Notes: a model not told the origin generated them from the sequence alone. DNA of 26,026 nt from Ettlia oleoabundans (GCA_019693395.1 JAAMXP010003001.1:1-26026), one strand, 5' to 3'. Shown: positions 1 through 11,246, numbered from the stretch's first letter. A program made the numbers and translations.

Positions 1-254
1 GGGTGTGGGGTGGGGTGGACATTGGGTTGTGATACTGCTACTGGCAAGGTGGCGTTGGTGGTTCGCATTTCTTTGTTGTTTGCTTGCTAAGTCAGATCTG
101 TTTGTATTGCACAGTGGCAGACAGCCGCCAGCCGCCTGTCAACCTGCCGTCTTGCAACTTGCTTCCGCCCCGGTCGGTTATGCCGCTGGTTGCTCGCAAC
201 GTCGGTTGGGAAATAAGCTAGGGTTGTGTGTGGATTGGGCTAATGTGGGTGCAG

Positions 255-713
255 GATGAGAGTGAGAGCGTAACAATGAGCTTCGGAGGCAGTGCCCACC
301 ACCGCCAGGGCTTCGTCTCACTCCACCCGCACCGACAGCAGCAGGCCGGCAAGGCGGCGGCAGCAGCCGCCCCTGCCGCTGCCGCGGCGGCGGCTGCCGG
401 CAGCCAGCCAGCAGGCGCCAGCGCCACTGGCACCCGAGGGGGGGAGCAGCCAGGTGCAGGTGACGCCGCTGGGGCCGCTGCCTGGCAGCAGACGCTGCAT
501 CGCCACTTGACGGGGCACAAGCGGCGGCTAGCCCCCCCGCCCGCTGACGCCAGCAACGGCGGCGGTGGCGGTGGGAGGAATGGCAGCGACAGCGGCAGCA
601 ACACACCTGGCGATCAGACGCCGGTGCCCGGCTCGCCTCAAGGGCTTGAGGAGGATGACGCCGCCGACTTGGAGCCCCCCAGCAAACAGCCACGCGGCAG
701 CGGCAAGCAGTGA
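255..713 (+). CDS. C-terminal exon of an unidentified Ala/Gln/Gly-rich protein (partial gene)
   Basis: An open frame runs to TGA at 711-713. A plausible acceptor (gggtgcag) ends at 254, so this is probably the last exon of a gene whose earlier exons lie left of the window or in the unclear stretch at 1-254. Translation could instead begin at the ATG at 276. The protein is low complexity: a His/Gln/Arg-rich start, a long alanine run, a basic patch (HLTGHKRRL), a glycine run, an acidic patch (EEDDAADLE) and a Ser/Lys/Arg-rich end that could act as a nuclear signal. No domain is recognisable and no function is assigned. Codon bias toward G/C in third positions and the clean stop argue for coding. 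Confidence is moderate that it is a real exon and low on its 5' border. Confidence 0.45.
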   Translation, partial: DESESVTMSFGGSAHHRQGFVSLHPHRQQQAGKAAAAAAPAAAAAAAAGSQPAGASATGTRGGEQPGAGDAAGAAAWQQTLHRHLTGHKRRLAPPPADASNGGGGGGRNGSDSGSNTPGDQTPVPGSPQGLEEDDAADLEPPSKQPRGSGKQ

Positions 714-2014
714 TGCCGCTCTGCCCTTCCAGCCATACCCACACCCCACCCTTTGCAGAGTTTTCGTCAGCCCATCCCATCACAGCACAGCACGACATCG
801 CGGTAGCCGTAGCCTCCCTGCGCTGCTCAAGCAGTGGCACGCTGAGCAACCAACCTTACCGCTCCTTCTCCCGTGTCTTAGGTCAAAAGGTTGCCATCGA
901 GTGAAAAGGCGTATTTGCAATACTGATGATCCATCCATCTCATATCCACCAATCTTTTCAAACAGCCATCCAACACAGCTGGCAGGCTGATCGTCCCTTT
1001 CCCCTGCCCACCTTGCGGCCTCTTCTCTCTCCCTGGACAGTGCCTTAACCCGTGTGTTAGATTTCATTGTCCAACCTTGGAACGCATCCACTGACTTGAT
1101 CTGCTCCAGCAGCGTCCCTTTTAATGTATGCTTCCGTGCCAACCGCCCTCGACTGTCTTCCAAATTCCCCTTGTCTGTTACCTTGGCTGCCGTGCCAACC
1201 TTGGCCGCTGCACCGTGTTCGACCGGTACCCAACCCGGCCTCTTGCCTTGGCAAGTGCGTAGCATGGGACCAGCTTCCCAATCCAACCCTTTTGCGTGTG
1301 AGCGCGAGTTCCCACACCCCCGTTCATGTGTGTCTCGTTCCTTCCATCCTCCCATCCCACTTGTGGCTTTGCACCGCCGCAGCATATTTCCAAGCTGACT
1401 TATTCGACCTGTGTCCTAACCAATCAAACAAATGGCTCTACCTGACATACCCCACCGCCTACGGGGCACAACGCTTCTGCCCGTGCCGTGAGTGGCCTTT
1501 CTCAGTTAAGTAACGACACATGCCGACACCTTTGCCTTGCTCTGGATCCTTCTTGAGCCTGCCATGCCGTGCGTGCTTGCTAGCAGGCTTGCACGCCCGT
1601 GTTTCGGGCTGCTGTCCCTCGTTCCAACAACTCCCCACCCTGGCCCACTTCCCTAGAGAGAGGCATTTCCCGTGTATGCCTTCAACTTAGGCACGCCTTT
1701 GCTGATCCTCCTGTAGCACTCTTGAGCCAAGTTCAACTGCATCTTGCACCCTTTAATTCTCTCTCTCCCATTTTCCCGCCATTTGTAACTGCCAGAGATT
1801 TACCAACAGCCCCGGGGTTGCAGAACATCGTAAAGTTTGGAATTAGTACTATGGAAAATATTGGTAGTTGCCTGATTCAAAGCAGGTAGAAATGGCGGGT
1901 CTCCATCGAGCCTTCCAAAACCACCTGCTGGTTTGGCTTGTTGATCAGGTGTACGTGTTAGCGCCAGCTCTAGCAGTGTAGCTGGCATGTCGCCCCGTCA
2001 GCAGACCTGCCAGC
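714..2014. other. Non-coding stretch between convergent genes, pyrimidine-rich on the + strand
   Basis: No exon with convincing codon bias or family similarity is visible. The + strand is dominated by C and T runs between about 720 and 1780. A TGTAA at 1784-1788 is the first chlorophyte-type polyadenylation signal downstream of the stop at 713. The stretch may therefore be a 3' UTR of about 1.07 kb for the left-hand gene, or it may hide a gene not detected here. The right edge is the 3' side of the co-chaperonin gene. Confidence 0.4.
1784..1788 (+). terminator. Candidate TGTAA polyadenylation signal
   Basis: This is the first TGTAA on the + strand after the stop at 713. TGTAA is the usual green-algal polyadenylation signal. 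The distance of about 1.07 kb is long, so its assignment to the left-hand gene is uncertain. Confidence 0.3.
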
Positions 2015-3710
2015 TCACGACAGCTTAGCCAGGATGGACTTCTGAGCCACAAAGCACACCTCACCATCAGGCACCTCCACATCTGCATAACACGAGTGAC
2101 ATCCAGCCAGACAAAGCAAACTCATCCTTTGGGACAAGGCAGGGGGGGCAAGTGATCATATGGCAGTGCACAAAGAATTCACGAAAACAGTGGTAGATCA
2201 TCTGGCCTCCATATTTCTTTGGCAGAAGCAGCAGCAGCCAGAACGGATGTGATGCATGTGATTTGCTGCTGCTGGCCTCCCGCTCGTCATCGTTCAGCAG
2301 CAAGAGCGCTTGTCTATTCCATCCCCAGGTGCATGGCTGCTGCCTAGTTGTATCAAAACACTGCAATCGTGTTGCTGCCGTTGACTCAGCCAATACACTC
2401 ACAACATGCGCACGCACCCACATGCGAACACACACACACACAAACACAGTCAATACACACGCACCTGAGCTGCTGTACTTGCTAAAGAGCACGCGGTCGC
2501 CCACAGCCACGCCAATGTCCACCTCATCACCCACAGCCATCACTGCGGACAGCAGGTGCCGCATGGCCAGCTAAGTCAGCATTAGGATGGCCTAACTCAC
2601 CCATTGAAAGGTGCAGCCGGTCATAGTCAGCATGGTGCAGCAGGAGAACTGGGTGCTGCCAGAAATGTAGGAGGCTGGAAGGCTGACCGCTGGCAGCACT
2701 CTGGGTTGCCTCAGTAATGCGCAACTCCACCGGTTCTAATATGCAACCCAGCAGCAGCTGCAGCACCATGTCGTACATGTGGTGTCAACATGGAATCAGT
2801 CGCTGGGCTGTGTTGTCAGTTACGACACTGCTTAGTTGATTCCTAGATCCTAGAGGCACCAAGGGCGCACCTGTGCCCACCAGGGCATCCTGCATGCTCT
2901 TGCTGCTTGAGGTGGAGGCCAGCAGGATGCCGCCAGCAGTCTGCTTCTCAACCTCCTGAGGCTTCACCAGCAGCCGGTCGCCCAGTGGGGACATCTGCAG
3001 CCAGGAGTGAAGGGCAGACTGGTGACGTGACACAGGTGGATAGCATAGCGCAGCGAAGTGGCCACGACCACCCGCTCAGCTTCCAGAAGTTGGGACGAAT
3101 GGGAGGGGTAAAGGCTACATGCGCAAGGGGCAGGTGCCTGCGCAATTGTGCACCTCGACACTGGCTCAAGGCCATGGTGACAGCCCGCGTGCCAGCACAG
3201 GGCAACTCATAACCGCCTTTGTAGTGTGGATGCCCCGAGTGTTGGGTGGCGATCCCCAATCGTGCTTCACGTGAAAAGCTGGTCCTCAACCAGAGAGCAC
3301 CCACCTTGCCAACATCCAGCTCAGACTTCTCTGCAGTCAGCACCGCCTGCACCCGCAAGCAGCCAGCTTGCCGGCTTGCCACACGTTGCTGCTGGCCTGC
3401 ACCAGCACCAAAACAGCAGCAGGGGTCAGCAGGCGGCGGCGGGCAGCGTGGCAGGCGGTTCCAGAGGTTTCCTTGGTGGGGCGCGGCCAGCGCCGCGGTT
3501 AACAAACAGTAAAACACAGATTCCCAGCGCTGTCTTTGCAAGGGCAAGCGGCAACCCCGCGTCCACGCTCCACGAAGGGTGCTTGCATGACTGCTATTCG
3601 GCAGGCTTACCGCCGCGAATCCGCAGAGGCGCGCTGCTGAATGCTGCGGTCGCCTGCCGGGTGCGAGGCTGTGTCGCCATGCAGGCCATAGTGCAGCAAG
3701 CAGTCGCCAT
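2015..3710 (-). CDS. Plastid-targeted single-domain co-chaperonin, Cpn10/GroES family
   Basis: Exons, in transcript order: 3710-3611, 3396-3305, 2994-2871, 2542-2465, 2082-2015. All introns are GT-AG and phases match (1,0,1,1), giving 153 aa. Residues 1 to about 50 are rich in Ala, Ser, Arg and Thr with almost no acidic residues, as in a chloroplast transit peptide (MATACCTMACMATQPRTR). From residue 65 the Cpn10 fold is clear: PLGDRLLVKP, then the mobile-loop segment EKQTAGGILLAS, then VGDRVLFSKY, and the C-terminal strand EVCFVAQKSILAKL before the TGA. Only one Cpn10 domain is present, unlike the tandem-domain Cpn20 of land-plant plastids. Green algae are known to carry both types. The product should cap plastid Cpn60 and help fold proteins such as Rubisco; that role follows from the family. 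The first ATG with a transit-like sequence fixes the start. Confidence 0.88.
2425..2464. repeat. CA/TG-rich simple repeat in a co-chaperonin intron
   Basis: The + strand shows repeated acacac units broken by single substitutions, next to the donor of the fourth exon of the Cpn10 gene. It is a simple-sequence tract inside an intron with no visible function. Confidence 0.6.
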
Positions 3711-5369
3711 GGGTGGCTGCTGTTCTCGGGGGGCAAATTTAAAGCCGATGTGGTTGCTCAGTGCGATGGACGAATCAATACAGCGTCTGGGCGGCAATGC
3801 ACGCGCATCATCCATGAGGCAATACAGGCGGTCGCCTCGCCAGTACACAACCTGCGACAGCTCCAGGCTGTACAACGCCACACATATGTCGCTGGTAGGC
3901 CATTCCGCACTTAGACAACATGACTCGTGGTCTTGCAGCATACCTGTGTAAACATTGAACCTGTTCCTGGGCGATTGTGAGGTTACAGCCCCACATGGAA
4001 GCATTGGGTACAATGCTTCCACGTGCACCCCAGTAGTGATCTGCACGTGTATGGCGTGGCACACAGCATAAAAGAAGAGCGACACCCCGGTTGCAAAATA
4101 TGAATAAGCTATTCGCGACTATGTTCATGCCACATCAACCCTGATGTCAACAGCATCGTGTTCCGAGTTGGCAGAAACAGCATGCGGCGCCAGCTTTGCC
4201 AGCAAGCTCTGTTGCTTTCTGAGTACCCCCGGCTTTCGCCCCAAGGGTACACAAGGTCCTTGTGGAAATTGCATCAGGGTGAGGCTCCTCGGCACTCCAA
4301 CACACCGCCTCACCCGTGACCAATCGCTGTTACACTCGCTTGCTGGTGCCATGCATGGGCCTGCTGCAGCTAGCCTGTGCAAGCTGGCCCGATGTGTTAG
4401 GGGGTGGCCACAGCAGGCGTCAATGGGATGCACACATAGGATGCGAATTCAAGCTGATCGGGTCGGACACTTGGCATACATGTTTCCTTTCTTTTTCATG
4501 TATTTGATTCCGCTACCCGGCACCTGCAAGCAGAATGGAGTGAGTAATCAATGCCCTTCCTTCAACAGGATGCAAGTGTTACCGCCTTGCGCTGTGGATG
4601 CCGTCCACCGCTTCACAGGTCTATCCTAACTGCAGACTGGCAATACGCAACACTAGGGGTTTGAGACGAGTTATCACCGAACAGGGACAGACGCAGGGAG
4701 AAATTTAGAGCCCGAATTTGCCGTAATTACGAGAAAAAAAATGCACAGCCAATTACGGGTTCTTGGAGGTCCCTCCCCGTACTTTAAAGACGGAACCGAA
4801 AAGCTGTGGCGTTGCTGGGAGGCCGTATGCAGTACACAGTGTAGTACAGCTTGTTTCAAGTGTTGGAGACCTTCATACGCGTTCACACTCCGTCAAACCG
4901 TGCCCCGTATAACCTAGGGTGTATTCTAGCCACCTACGACGGCCTATGAGTGGGAGAAGGGGCCGCCCCCCCCACCCTGAACAGCCGCAGTGGCAAACAA
5001 GAGCAGGCAGCAGCAGCGCGCCCAGCGGCAGCGCAGCGGCCCCCTAACCCAGCCCTCTGACTAGTCTTCGATGTGTTTGATAGCTTCTGTGGCTCGGTAG
5101 GACCCTGTAAACTCTTCTGCAGTGCAGCAGGACCTCCTAGGAGGGTTGACAAGCTCGCAAATGGGCATTACGGGTCGATTGTGAGGATCTCGTAAAATCT
5201 CACGGAACCGAGAGAAAACGAAAATTTCTCCCTGGACAGACGTCTTGTTTTGCGCTTCCACGTGGCATGAGGTGAACCTCGTTTCACTTTTCCCATGCGA
5301 TGGTGCTTCTGTATGAAAGGTCATGGCAGCCGGCGTCTACTTGCTAATCACCCACGCTGCGCGGGCTTG
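3711..5369. other. Upstream region between divergent co-chaperonin and kinesin-like genes
   Basis: No supported exon is seen. Open frames at 4144-4629 (+) and 4125-4433 (-) overlap on opposite strands, have no family similarity and do not join to neighbours. The stretch at 4690-4760 is AT-richer than its surroundings and holds a CCAAT-type element (agccaattac, about 4747-4756). The region presumably carries both promoters and 5' UTRs. A transcript from an unrecognised gene cannot be excluded. Confidence 0.45.
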
Positions 5370-8300
5370 ATGGCAGGAGCCCGTCCGCTCGTTTGCGTCG
5401 TGCCTTCCGCTGAGGTGAGTGGGCTACTTGTGGGAGGTTGCAAACAATTCGCGAAACATATTCAATAAGGGCGGTGAAGCGTCCCGACAGCGCGCGTTCA
5501 AAGTTTGCACCAAAACGCTACCCTTGGTTCAGGTGCTAGATCTTGCTGCCGAACTGGCCGGTCTAGGGGGCGGTGATGTCGCTGTTGGCCGCGCCTGGGT
5601 GGCCGCCACTGCGCCAATTGACAGCGCTGCAGACCGTGCAAGACTGGACGCCTGCTTTGAGGAGCCGGCGAGCTTGATTTCATCACTGCAGCAGGAGCTA
5701 TGGCCCTGGTTGCACCGTGGCTTCAATGCCACCGTGGTGCTGCTCAGCAGGGCGCCAAGCGGGGGCTCAAAAGGGGCTGGGTTGAGCGCAAGCGGGGTAG
5801 TTGCGGCCATAGGATCGTCAGCTCTTGAGCGCGGCATGCACCTTGGCATCACGTGGCAGTTGGTTGGCAGCACATCAATCGCCTGCCCCCTAGGAGTGCA
5901 GCAGCAGCAGCAGCAGCCAGAGAAGCAGCAGCAGGGCCTTTCGGCACAACAACCGGGCAGCAGGGTTGGCCGAAGCCGGGCAAACAAGAGCCAGGCGGCT
6001 GCAGAGGCTCCACCTGGGCACCTGCCAGGCTGCGTGGTTCGTGCCACCACCCAACCCGAGCTAGATTCGCTACTGCGTACTGCTTCTGCCCAGCTGGATG
6101 CTGCGGTGGCCGCGGTACCCGAGGGGCAGCAGCACCCACCGCATCCACATGCCCATCTTGTACACCTGACGCTGCTGGCACCAAATGGGCAGCCAGCCTC
6201 TGCCTTGCATGTGCTCCAGCTAGACGGCGTCGCAAAAGGGGAGGAAGCAGAGCCGGCAGTCGCTGTCAGCCAGCAGGAGGACCTGCTGAAGCTGCTGCAG
6301 GAGGTGGCAGATCTTCACCGGCGGCGCAGGGAAGGTGCGCCAGTGGAGCCTGCACTTTTGCAGCCTAATGGTAAAGGCTTGCCTGCTCTGCCAGCCGGAG
6401 TGCCACCAGAATTCACTTTTACCCACCATGATCCTTTCCCTCTGTGTCTAACACTGTCACCTGAGCTAGTTCGTGTGCAGGGGAACACCTGCTGGCTGCC
6501 GCCAAGCTCTCACCTCTAAACCAGCTGGTGGCGCCTCTGGTGGTGGGTGGAACTCGCCTCTTCTTGGTAGCAGACTTGTGTCAGTATGGCAGCATAGTGG
6601 CGGACCACTCAAGCAGAGGAAAGCTCCTGGATATGCTCCCAGCAGCGCGGCACATCCAAGCAGTGTGCCCTAAGGGTGCGGCAGGCGCAGCTGGGTGTAG
6701 TGCTGTGGTAGGTGCGTCTGTACCGCCAGCAGCCTGGCTGTGCTGCCAGCAGTTCCAGCAGCATCTGGAGCAGCGAAGGCAGGCTGAGCAGCAACGGCGT
6801 GCTGAGGCCGCTGCGCTAGCTGCAGCGGAGGCTGACAGGAGGGAGAAGTTGAAGCTTGCAGCCAAACAGCGGCAGCAGCAACTGCTGAGGAAGCAAGAGG
6901 AAGCATTGGGAGCAGCAGCGGCAGCTACTGCACGAGGCCCAGCAGCCAGGGCGCCGCAACAGCCTTCCATTCCGCAGGCAAAGCAGCAGCCTGCCGGCCA
7001 GCAGCAGCATCTGCCGTTACCACAAGGGCAGCAACAAGAGCAGCAGCAACCGCAACCGCCGCAACAGGAGCACAGCGAGCAACAGCAGCCGTTGCAGCCA
7101 CCTCCGCAGCACCACAGGGGTGACACCAGGCGGGCTGCGCCGTACAGCCCGGCAGTTTATGCGCCTCTCAGTGCTATGAAAGGAGCAGGGGCAGAGCTTG
7201 AAGCAGCTGTGCCTAGCACGCAGGACAACCCAGGCAGCAACAGCAGCCTGCAGCGGCTGAGGCAAGAGTTTCAAACCATATACCAGCAGACTGTGGGCGA
7301 CAGCAGCAGGGCTCTACCTGCCTCGCACGAAGTGCCAGCATCTGCATCGGGACCAGCAGCAGCTACCGAGCAACTAGCTGGCGACAACCGCGGAGGCTGC
7401 CGACAGACTGTTGAGGCAGAAGGTCAGGCAGCCCACCCAAGCAGCAGCAGAAGTCCTGGGCAGTACAGGCACAACCGCCAGCTGCAAAGCGCTACGATGG
7501 CAGTGGGAGTTGCAGCGGCCGATGACGTCGCCACGCATGTGGCTACGCTGAGGATGAAGGCAGCTGCGGAGGCGTTGCAGTTGCAACATCAGGCACAGCA
7601 TGCACAGCATGAGCTGCTGGCTGACACGACTTGCTGTCCCGACCCCTCAGGTACCGCTGCTGCGGCAGGAGCAGGAGCAGGAGCGGCCCCTGGCAACGAC
7701 TCATTTGACGCTGAGGTTGCTGGCTTTGATTGGGAAGCGCCCACCGGCGGCGCCGTCAGCCTGGGTCAGCAACTGGAGCAAGAACTTGCTCTGCTGCAAC
7801 AGCACCAGCAGGCAGCCACGCCCACCCCACATAACGCAGCTGTAAAGTTTGGCGCGGGCTACCTCCAAGGGGAGTGGAGCGCAGAAGGTGGTGGGCTGAG
7901 GAGTGCTGACATGGCAAGCTTGGCCGACCTGGATGCCCCTGCGCCCTCCCTGGGCGCGGTTTTCCGCTTGCCGGTCAGCAAGCACATCCACAGCTGCTCC
8001 TCGTCAACCAAGCAGCAGGCAGCAGAGGACCCTGGCCATCACCATCAGCAACAACAACAGCAAAAACAGCAGCGGATGGCTGGCTGGCAGAGTCCTGCGG
8101 CAGGCACACCAGCAGTTGGGGGGCAGGCCTGCTCCCTGGCATACTCTCCTGCGGCTCTCTCGCCTTTGAGCTGGTCAGCAGCAAACTCAAGCATGCTCCC
8201 ACATGAGGCGCCAGCGTCCGGGCTGGCGTCTGATGTTTTCAACTCTGAAAACCTACGAGCCTGGTCGCCGCAGCCAGCCGCAATGCCAGCAACTGCAGCG

Positions 8301-10937
8301 GCAGCAGGCAACCCTGTTGCAGCAGGATCGGATGTTGCAGGTGCTGGTGGCGGGCGCCTGCTAGGCAGCACTGCAGCCAGCAATTGGGGCGCCTCACAAC
8401 CGCTTGAATCCCGGCCAACTGGAGGCCTCAAGGAGCCATGGGCCAGCACGTCCAGCTGCAACAGCAGCATTTGCAGCGGTTCATATGCAGCCGCCAGGCG
8501 GGAGCAGGTGGCAGCACCTGGCGCAGCAGCGGCCGTGACAGCAGCAGCAGCGGCAGGGATGCGGCCACCCGTTGAGCCCATCAACAATGGCATGGGCGGG
8601 GTTGATTCGCCCGGTCTGCCTGTTGCACCCTTTGCTGCCGACGCGTCCGTGCCATGCATGCCCGCCGCTGCTGTGCACGCTGCGGCAGGGGTCGCTGACT
8701 TGGCGGGCTTGCTTGCTGAGCTGGAGCGTGAGCAGCGGGTCAATGCCACCCTTCTGCAACAGCTGCATGAGCTGCAGCAGCAGTTAGAGGAAGCACTAAC
8801 GGCAGCAGCTGCTGCCGCCGCTGCTGCGGCAGTAGAACCGCTAGGTCCTGGAGCAGAGGACCCAGCAAATTTCAACGGCCTGTTGGCGGCCCTGCAGCTG
8901 GAGCGGCAACAACACTCGGCGCTGCGGCAACAAATGCAGCTGCAGCAGCAGCAGGCTGACGAGCAGCGGCTAGCTTTGGAAGCACAGCTGCACACCCAGC
9001 ACCGCCAGCTGCTGGTGGCTGCCGCAAGGTAACTTGTGCTGATCTGCACCGCTGGTTGCCGTTCTTGCTACCCACTTCCCCAGCTTGCGGTTCGAGCTGG
9101 CAGTTGTTACTTGGGGTCGTCTGTGGCGTGCCTGTAAATGGCCTTGCCTAAAAGTTCATCATGGATGAACCTGAATGTAGCTTTCCTGCAAAAGATAGCT
9201 GGAATAATGTACCCCCTGCTCAGCTGGCTTTTCGCTTTTCACTGCTTGAACAGTATGCCCTGCCCTTCCTCCCATCCACCCGCCATCCAACCCACCCTGC
9301 TGCCTTGCACTCTTACATGTCAGGTGCCGTGCATGGGAGCAGCAGTCGCCGCTACCTGCTATGTTCCAGCGATACGAGGAAGAGGTGCAGCGGCAGCAAG
9401 CCCAATGCCAGCGATTGGAGGAGGAAAGCTTGATGCTTGCACAGCTGCTGGCTGAAGCTGACCTGGAGCGCCTCGCAGGTGCGGCGCATAGTGGCAGTGC
9501 AGCAGTTGCTGCCATGTACGGACCGCTGCTGGTGTGGATAACGCCCTGCCTGCTGGTATGGATGGGGACCAGCGCTGCTGAGACTGCTGCTGGTGTGGAT
9601 GGTGCCGGCTGCTGCTGGTGTGGATGGTGCCGGTTGTTGCTGGTGTGGATGAGGCCGACTGTTGCTGCTGATGTGCTGCGGATGCCAACTGCCAGAAAGG
9701 AGCCGAGGTTTAACTGGTGTGTTGGTTGCTGCTGCGCTCCTGAAAGGTCCCTAGACCCTGCTGGCTGGATCAGCAAAGACAAGTTCTGTAAAGCCAAGCA
9801 GGCCCGCCTTTGGCCTTGCAGGAGCAGCCCAGCATCTGCCAGAGGAGGCTGCGGCCGTGTGCAGGGAGCACAAGCGCAAACTGCTGCAAGCGCAGGCGCA
9901 GGTGGGGTGCTGCAGAGCCTGTAGATGCCCATGTGTGTCCTTCTATCTATCTGTCTTGGAGCAACCAGCCTTGCACCCATGTTGCATGCACAGTGTTTTG
10001 GAACAGCGGCCTACGCCTGTATTTCGTCCCCTCCTGCCTTGCAGATTGGCAAGCTGCAGCAGGAGCGAGGCGCCTTGCAAAAGCGGCTGCAGGGCGCTGA
10101 GCGGCGAGACAGGCTGGCTGAGTTGTGCCGCAAACAGGTGCGCCTGGCTCTGCCTAGTGTGTGTGTGTGGGGTTTTTTTTTGGNNNNNNNNNNNNNNNNN
10201 NNNNNNNGGGCGGCATGGCTGGTGCGTGGCTCTTCCGAGTCCCTGCCTTGTCTGAGGCAAACTGCCTTGTCTGAGGCCCTGCCATTGGCTCTGCCGTGCG
10301 TCTGCCGTTTGCCTCCAAGGCTTTCTGGCTCCTGCCTCTTTTCTCCGGGCCCTTTTTGCTCCCTCTGGTGTCTTGCTAAATGCATGAGCAGCCTGAATGC
10401 CAACCTGCCTTTTCCTAGCTTAATCTGCCCTTTTTATCAGTTCCAACGAATGACAGAACGCTAGAACAAACGTTCCAAATGTATAGGCGTGTGTGCATCA
10501 TTATGAAGTCGAAATGTACTAGTAATTTGTCCCCGTGCAGGCCGAATCAGGTATGAAGGCCTCTGCTGAGCTTCGGCAGCAGCTGGCAGCCAGGGAGCGG
10601 CAGCTGGAGACCCAGAGCCTCGCTGCAGCGGCGGCAGCAGCTGAGGCCAGTCGCCTGCGTGATAGGCTGGAGCATAGCGAGGTGCAGCTGGGGCGGGCGC
10701 TGGCGGAGAAAGCAGATCTGCAAGACGCAGGTGGGGAGGAAGAGGTATATGGTATCAGGTGCTGTCTGCATAGCTTGCGTTGCTGCAGCATGTGTAAACT
10801 ACTAGCCAAACCCTTGCCGTGTGCATTGTTGCCTGCTGCTTGCAGTTGAAAGCCTTCGGAAGCAGGTCGCGCTGCTGCGTGGACAGGCAGGTTGTGACCG
10901 TGTCTTGCGACACATGCAGCTCATGGCGTCGCCGTAG
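5370..10937 (+). CDS. Kinesin-like protein with degenerate motor domain and long coiled-coil tail
   Basis: Exons: 5370-5414, 5533-6370, 6481-9028, 9324-9478, 9822-9901, 10045-10137, 10541-10730, 10846-10937. All are GT-AG with consistent phases, giving 1346 aa. The order of motor landmarks is kept. There is a first strand (PLVCVVPSAE). At 70-83, ELWPWLHRGFNATV matches the kinesin stretch before the P-loop. At 240-250, LHVLQLDGVAKGE stands where LVDLAGSE occurs. At 303-322, KLSPLNQLVAPLVVGG stands where SKLTRLLQDSLGG occurs. The P-loop GxTGxGKT is replaced by SRAPSGGSKGAG, and the switch I SSRSH motif is not recognisable. ATP hydrolysis is therefore unlikely. Residues about 385-430 and 1031-1340 are heptad-rich coiled coil; between them lies a Gln/Ala/Ser-rich low-complexity region. 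The start ATG gives a 15-residue first exon ending at a strong donor (GAG/gtgagt). A pseudo-motor scaffold is inferred. A plain coiled-coil protein with chance motor resemblance is the alternative. Confidence 0.72.
5899..5936 (+). repeat. CAG trinucleotide tract within the kinesin-like coding sequence
   Basis: Runs of CAG/AGC encode polyglutamine broken by Pro-Glu-Lys. Similar shorter tracts recur through the long third exon (about 7020-7110, 8045-8075, 8938-8960). Confidence 0.75.
9521..9665. repeat. Degenerate minisatellite of about 25 nt in an intron
   Basis: The core GCTGCTGGTGTGGAT ends at 9539, 9600, 9625 and 9650, with a variant (CTGCTGGTATGGAT) ending near 9563. The last units are spaced exactly 25 nt apart. 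The array lies in intron 4 (9479-9821) of the kinesin-like gene. It keeps open frames on both strands by chance, but the flanking exons splice in frame without it. Confidence 0.7.
10184..10207. other. Assembly gap of 24 unknown bases
   Basis: The run of N sits inside intron 6 (10138-10540) of the kinesin-like gene. It is preceded by a GT repeat and a run of eight or nine T (about 10157-10183). The low complexity probably broke the assembly. The true gap length may differ. The flanking exons are intact, so the coding model is not affected. Confidence 0.97.
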
Positions 10938-11246
10938 ATGCATTGGCGCATTTTGTATTGCCCGCCCATGCCGCACAAGGCACAGGCCGCCCTGCCTGAA
11001 TCCCAAAGGATGGAACAGCATATGGGCTCGTATTTATGCAAGATACCATGTGCCTGTAACACGACCTTCAGCAGGTCTCAGCGCGCACAGCGGCTCATCG
11101 CCACTACTGTGCTTTGGGCGGCAGGCCAGGGGAGGTGACCGTACCGCCATTCTCTGGAGTGGCACTACTGCCGTCCTGGCCCGCTAACACTGGACCTGGG
11201 CCAGTTTTTGCGCGTGTTCAGCTTGCTAGGCTGGCCAGCTGCCACG
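10938..11246. other. Intergenic spacer between two co-oriented genes
   Basis: No exon is seen here. The stretch holds the 3' UTR and polyadenylation signal of the kinesin-like gene and the short upstream region of the SPRING-like gene. Only about 190 bp separate the TGTAA from the next start codon. Confidence 0.55.
11055..11059 (+). terminator. TGTAA polyadenylation signal of the kinesin-like gene
   Basis: This is the first TGTAA after the TAG stop at 10935-10937, 118 nt downstream. Spacing and motif fit green-algal 3' ends. Confidence 0.55.

Noticed and set aside
178..849. Long minus-strand open frame at the left edge
   Set aside because: Its composition (Arg, Ala, Gly, Cys) mirrors the alanine- and glycine-rich + strand exon. 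No motif and no splice structure support it.
4144..4629. A 161-codon + strand open frame between the co-chaperonin and kinesin-like genes
   Set aside because: It has no recognisable domain, an unbiased composition, and an overlapping minus-strand frame of similar quality. It is best treated as chance.
8045..9049. A 334-codon open frame on the minus strand, rich in Ser, Cys and Ala
   Set aside because: It is the antisense shadow of the CAG/GCA-rich third exon of the kinesin-like gene. CAG repeats read as poly-Cys/Ser/Ala on the other strand. It has no domain and conflicts with the well-supported + strand model.
9159..9980. A 273-codon minus-strand open frame with HTS/QQQ repeats
   Set aside because: Its repeats come from the 25-nt intronic minisatellite and the adjacent + strand exons. 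The coding signal on the + strand is continuous through phase-matched junctions.
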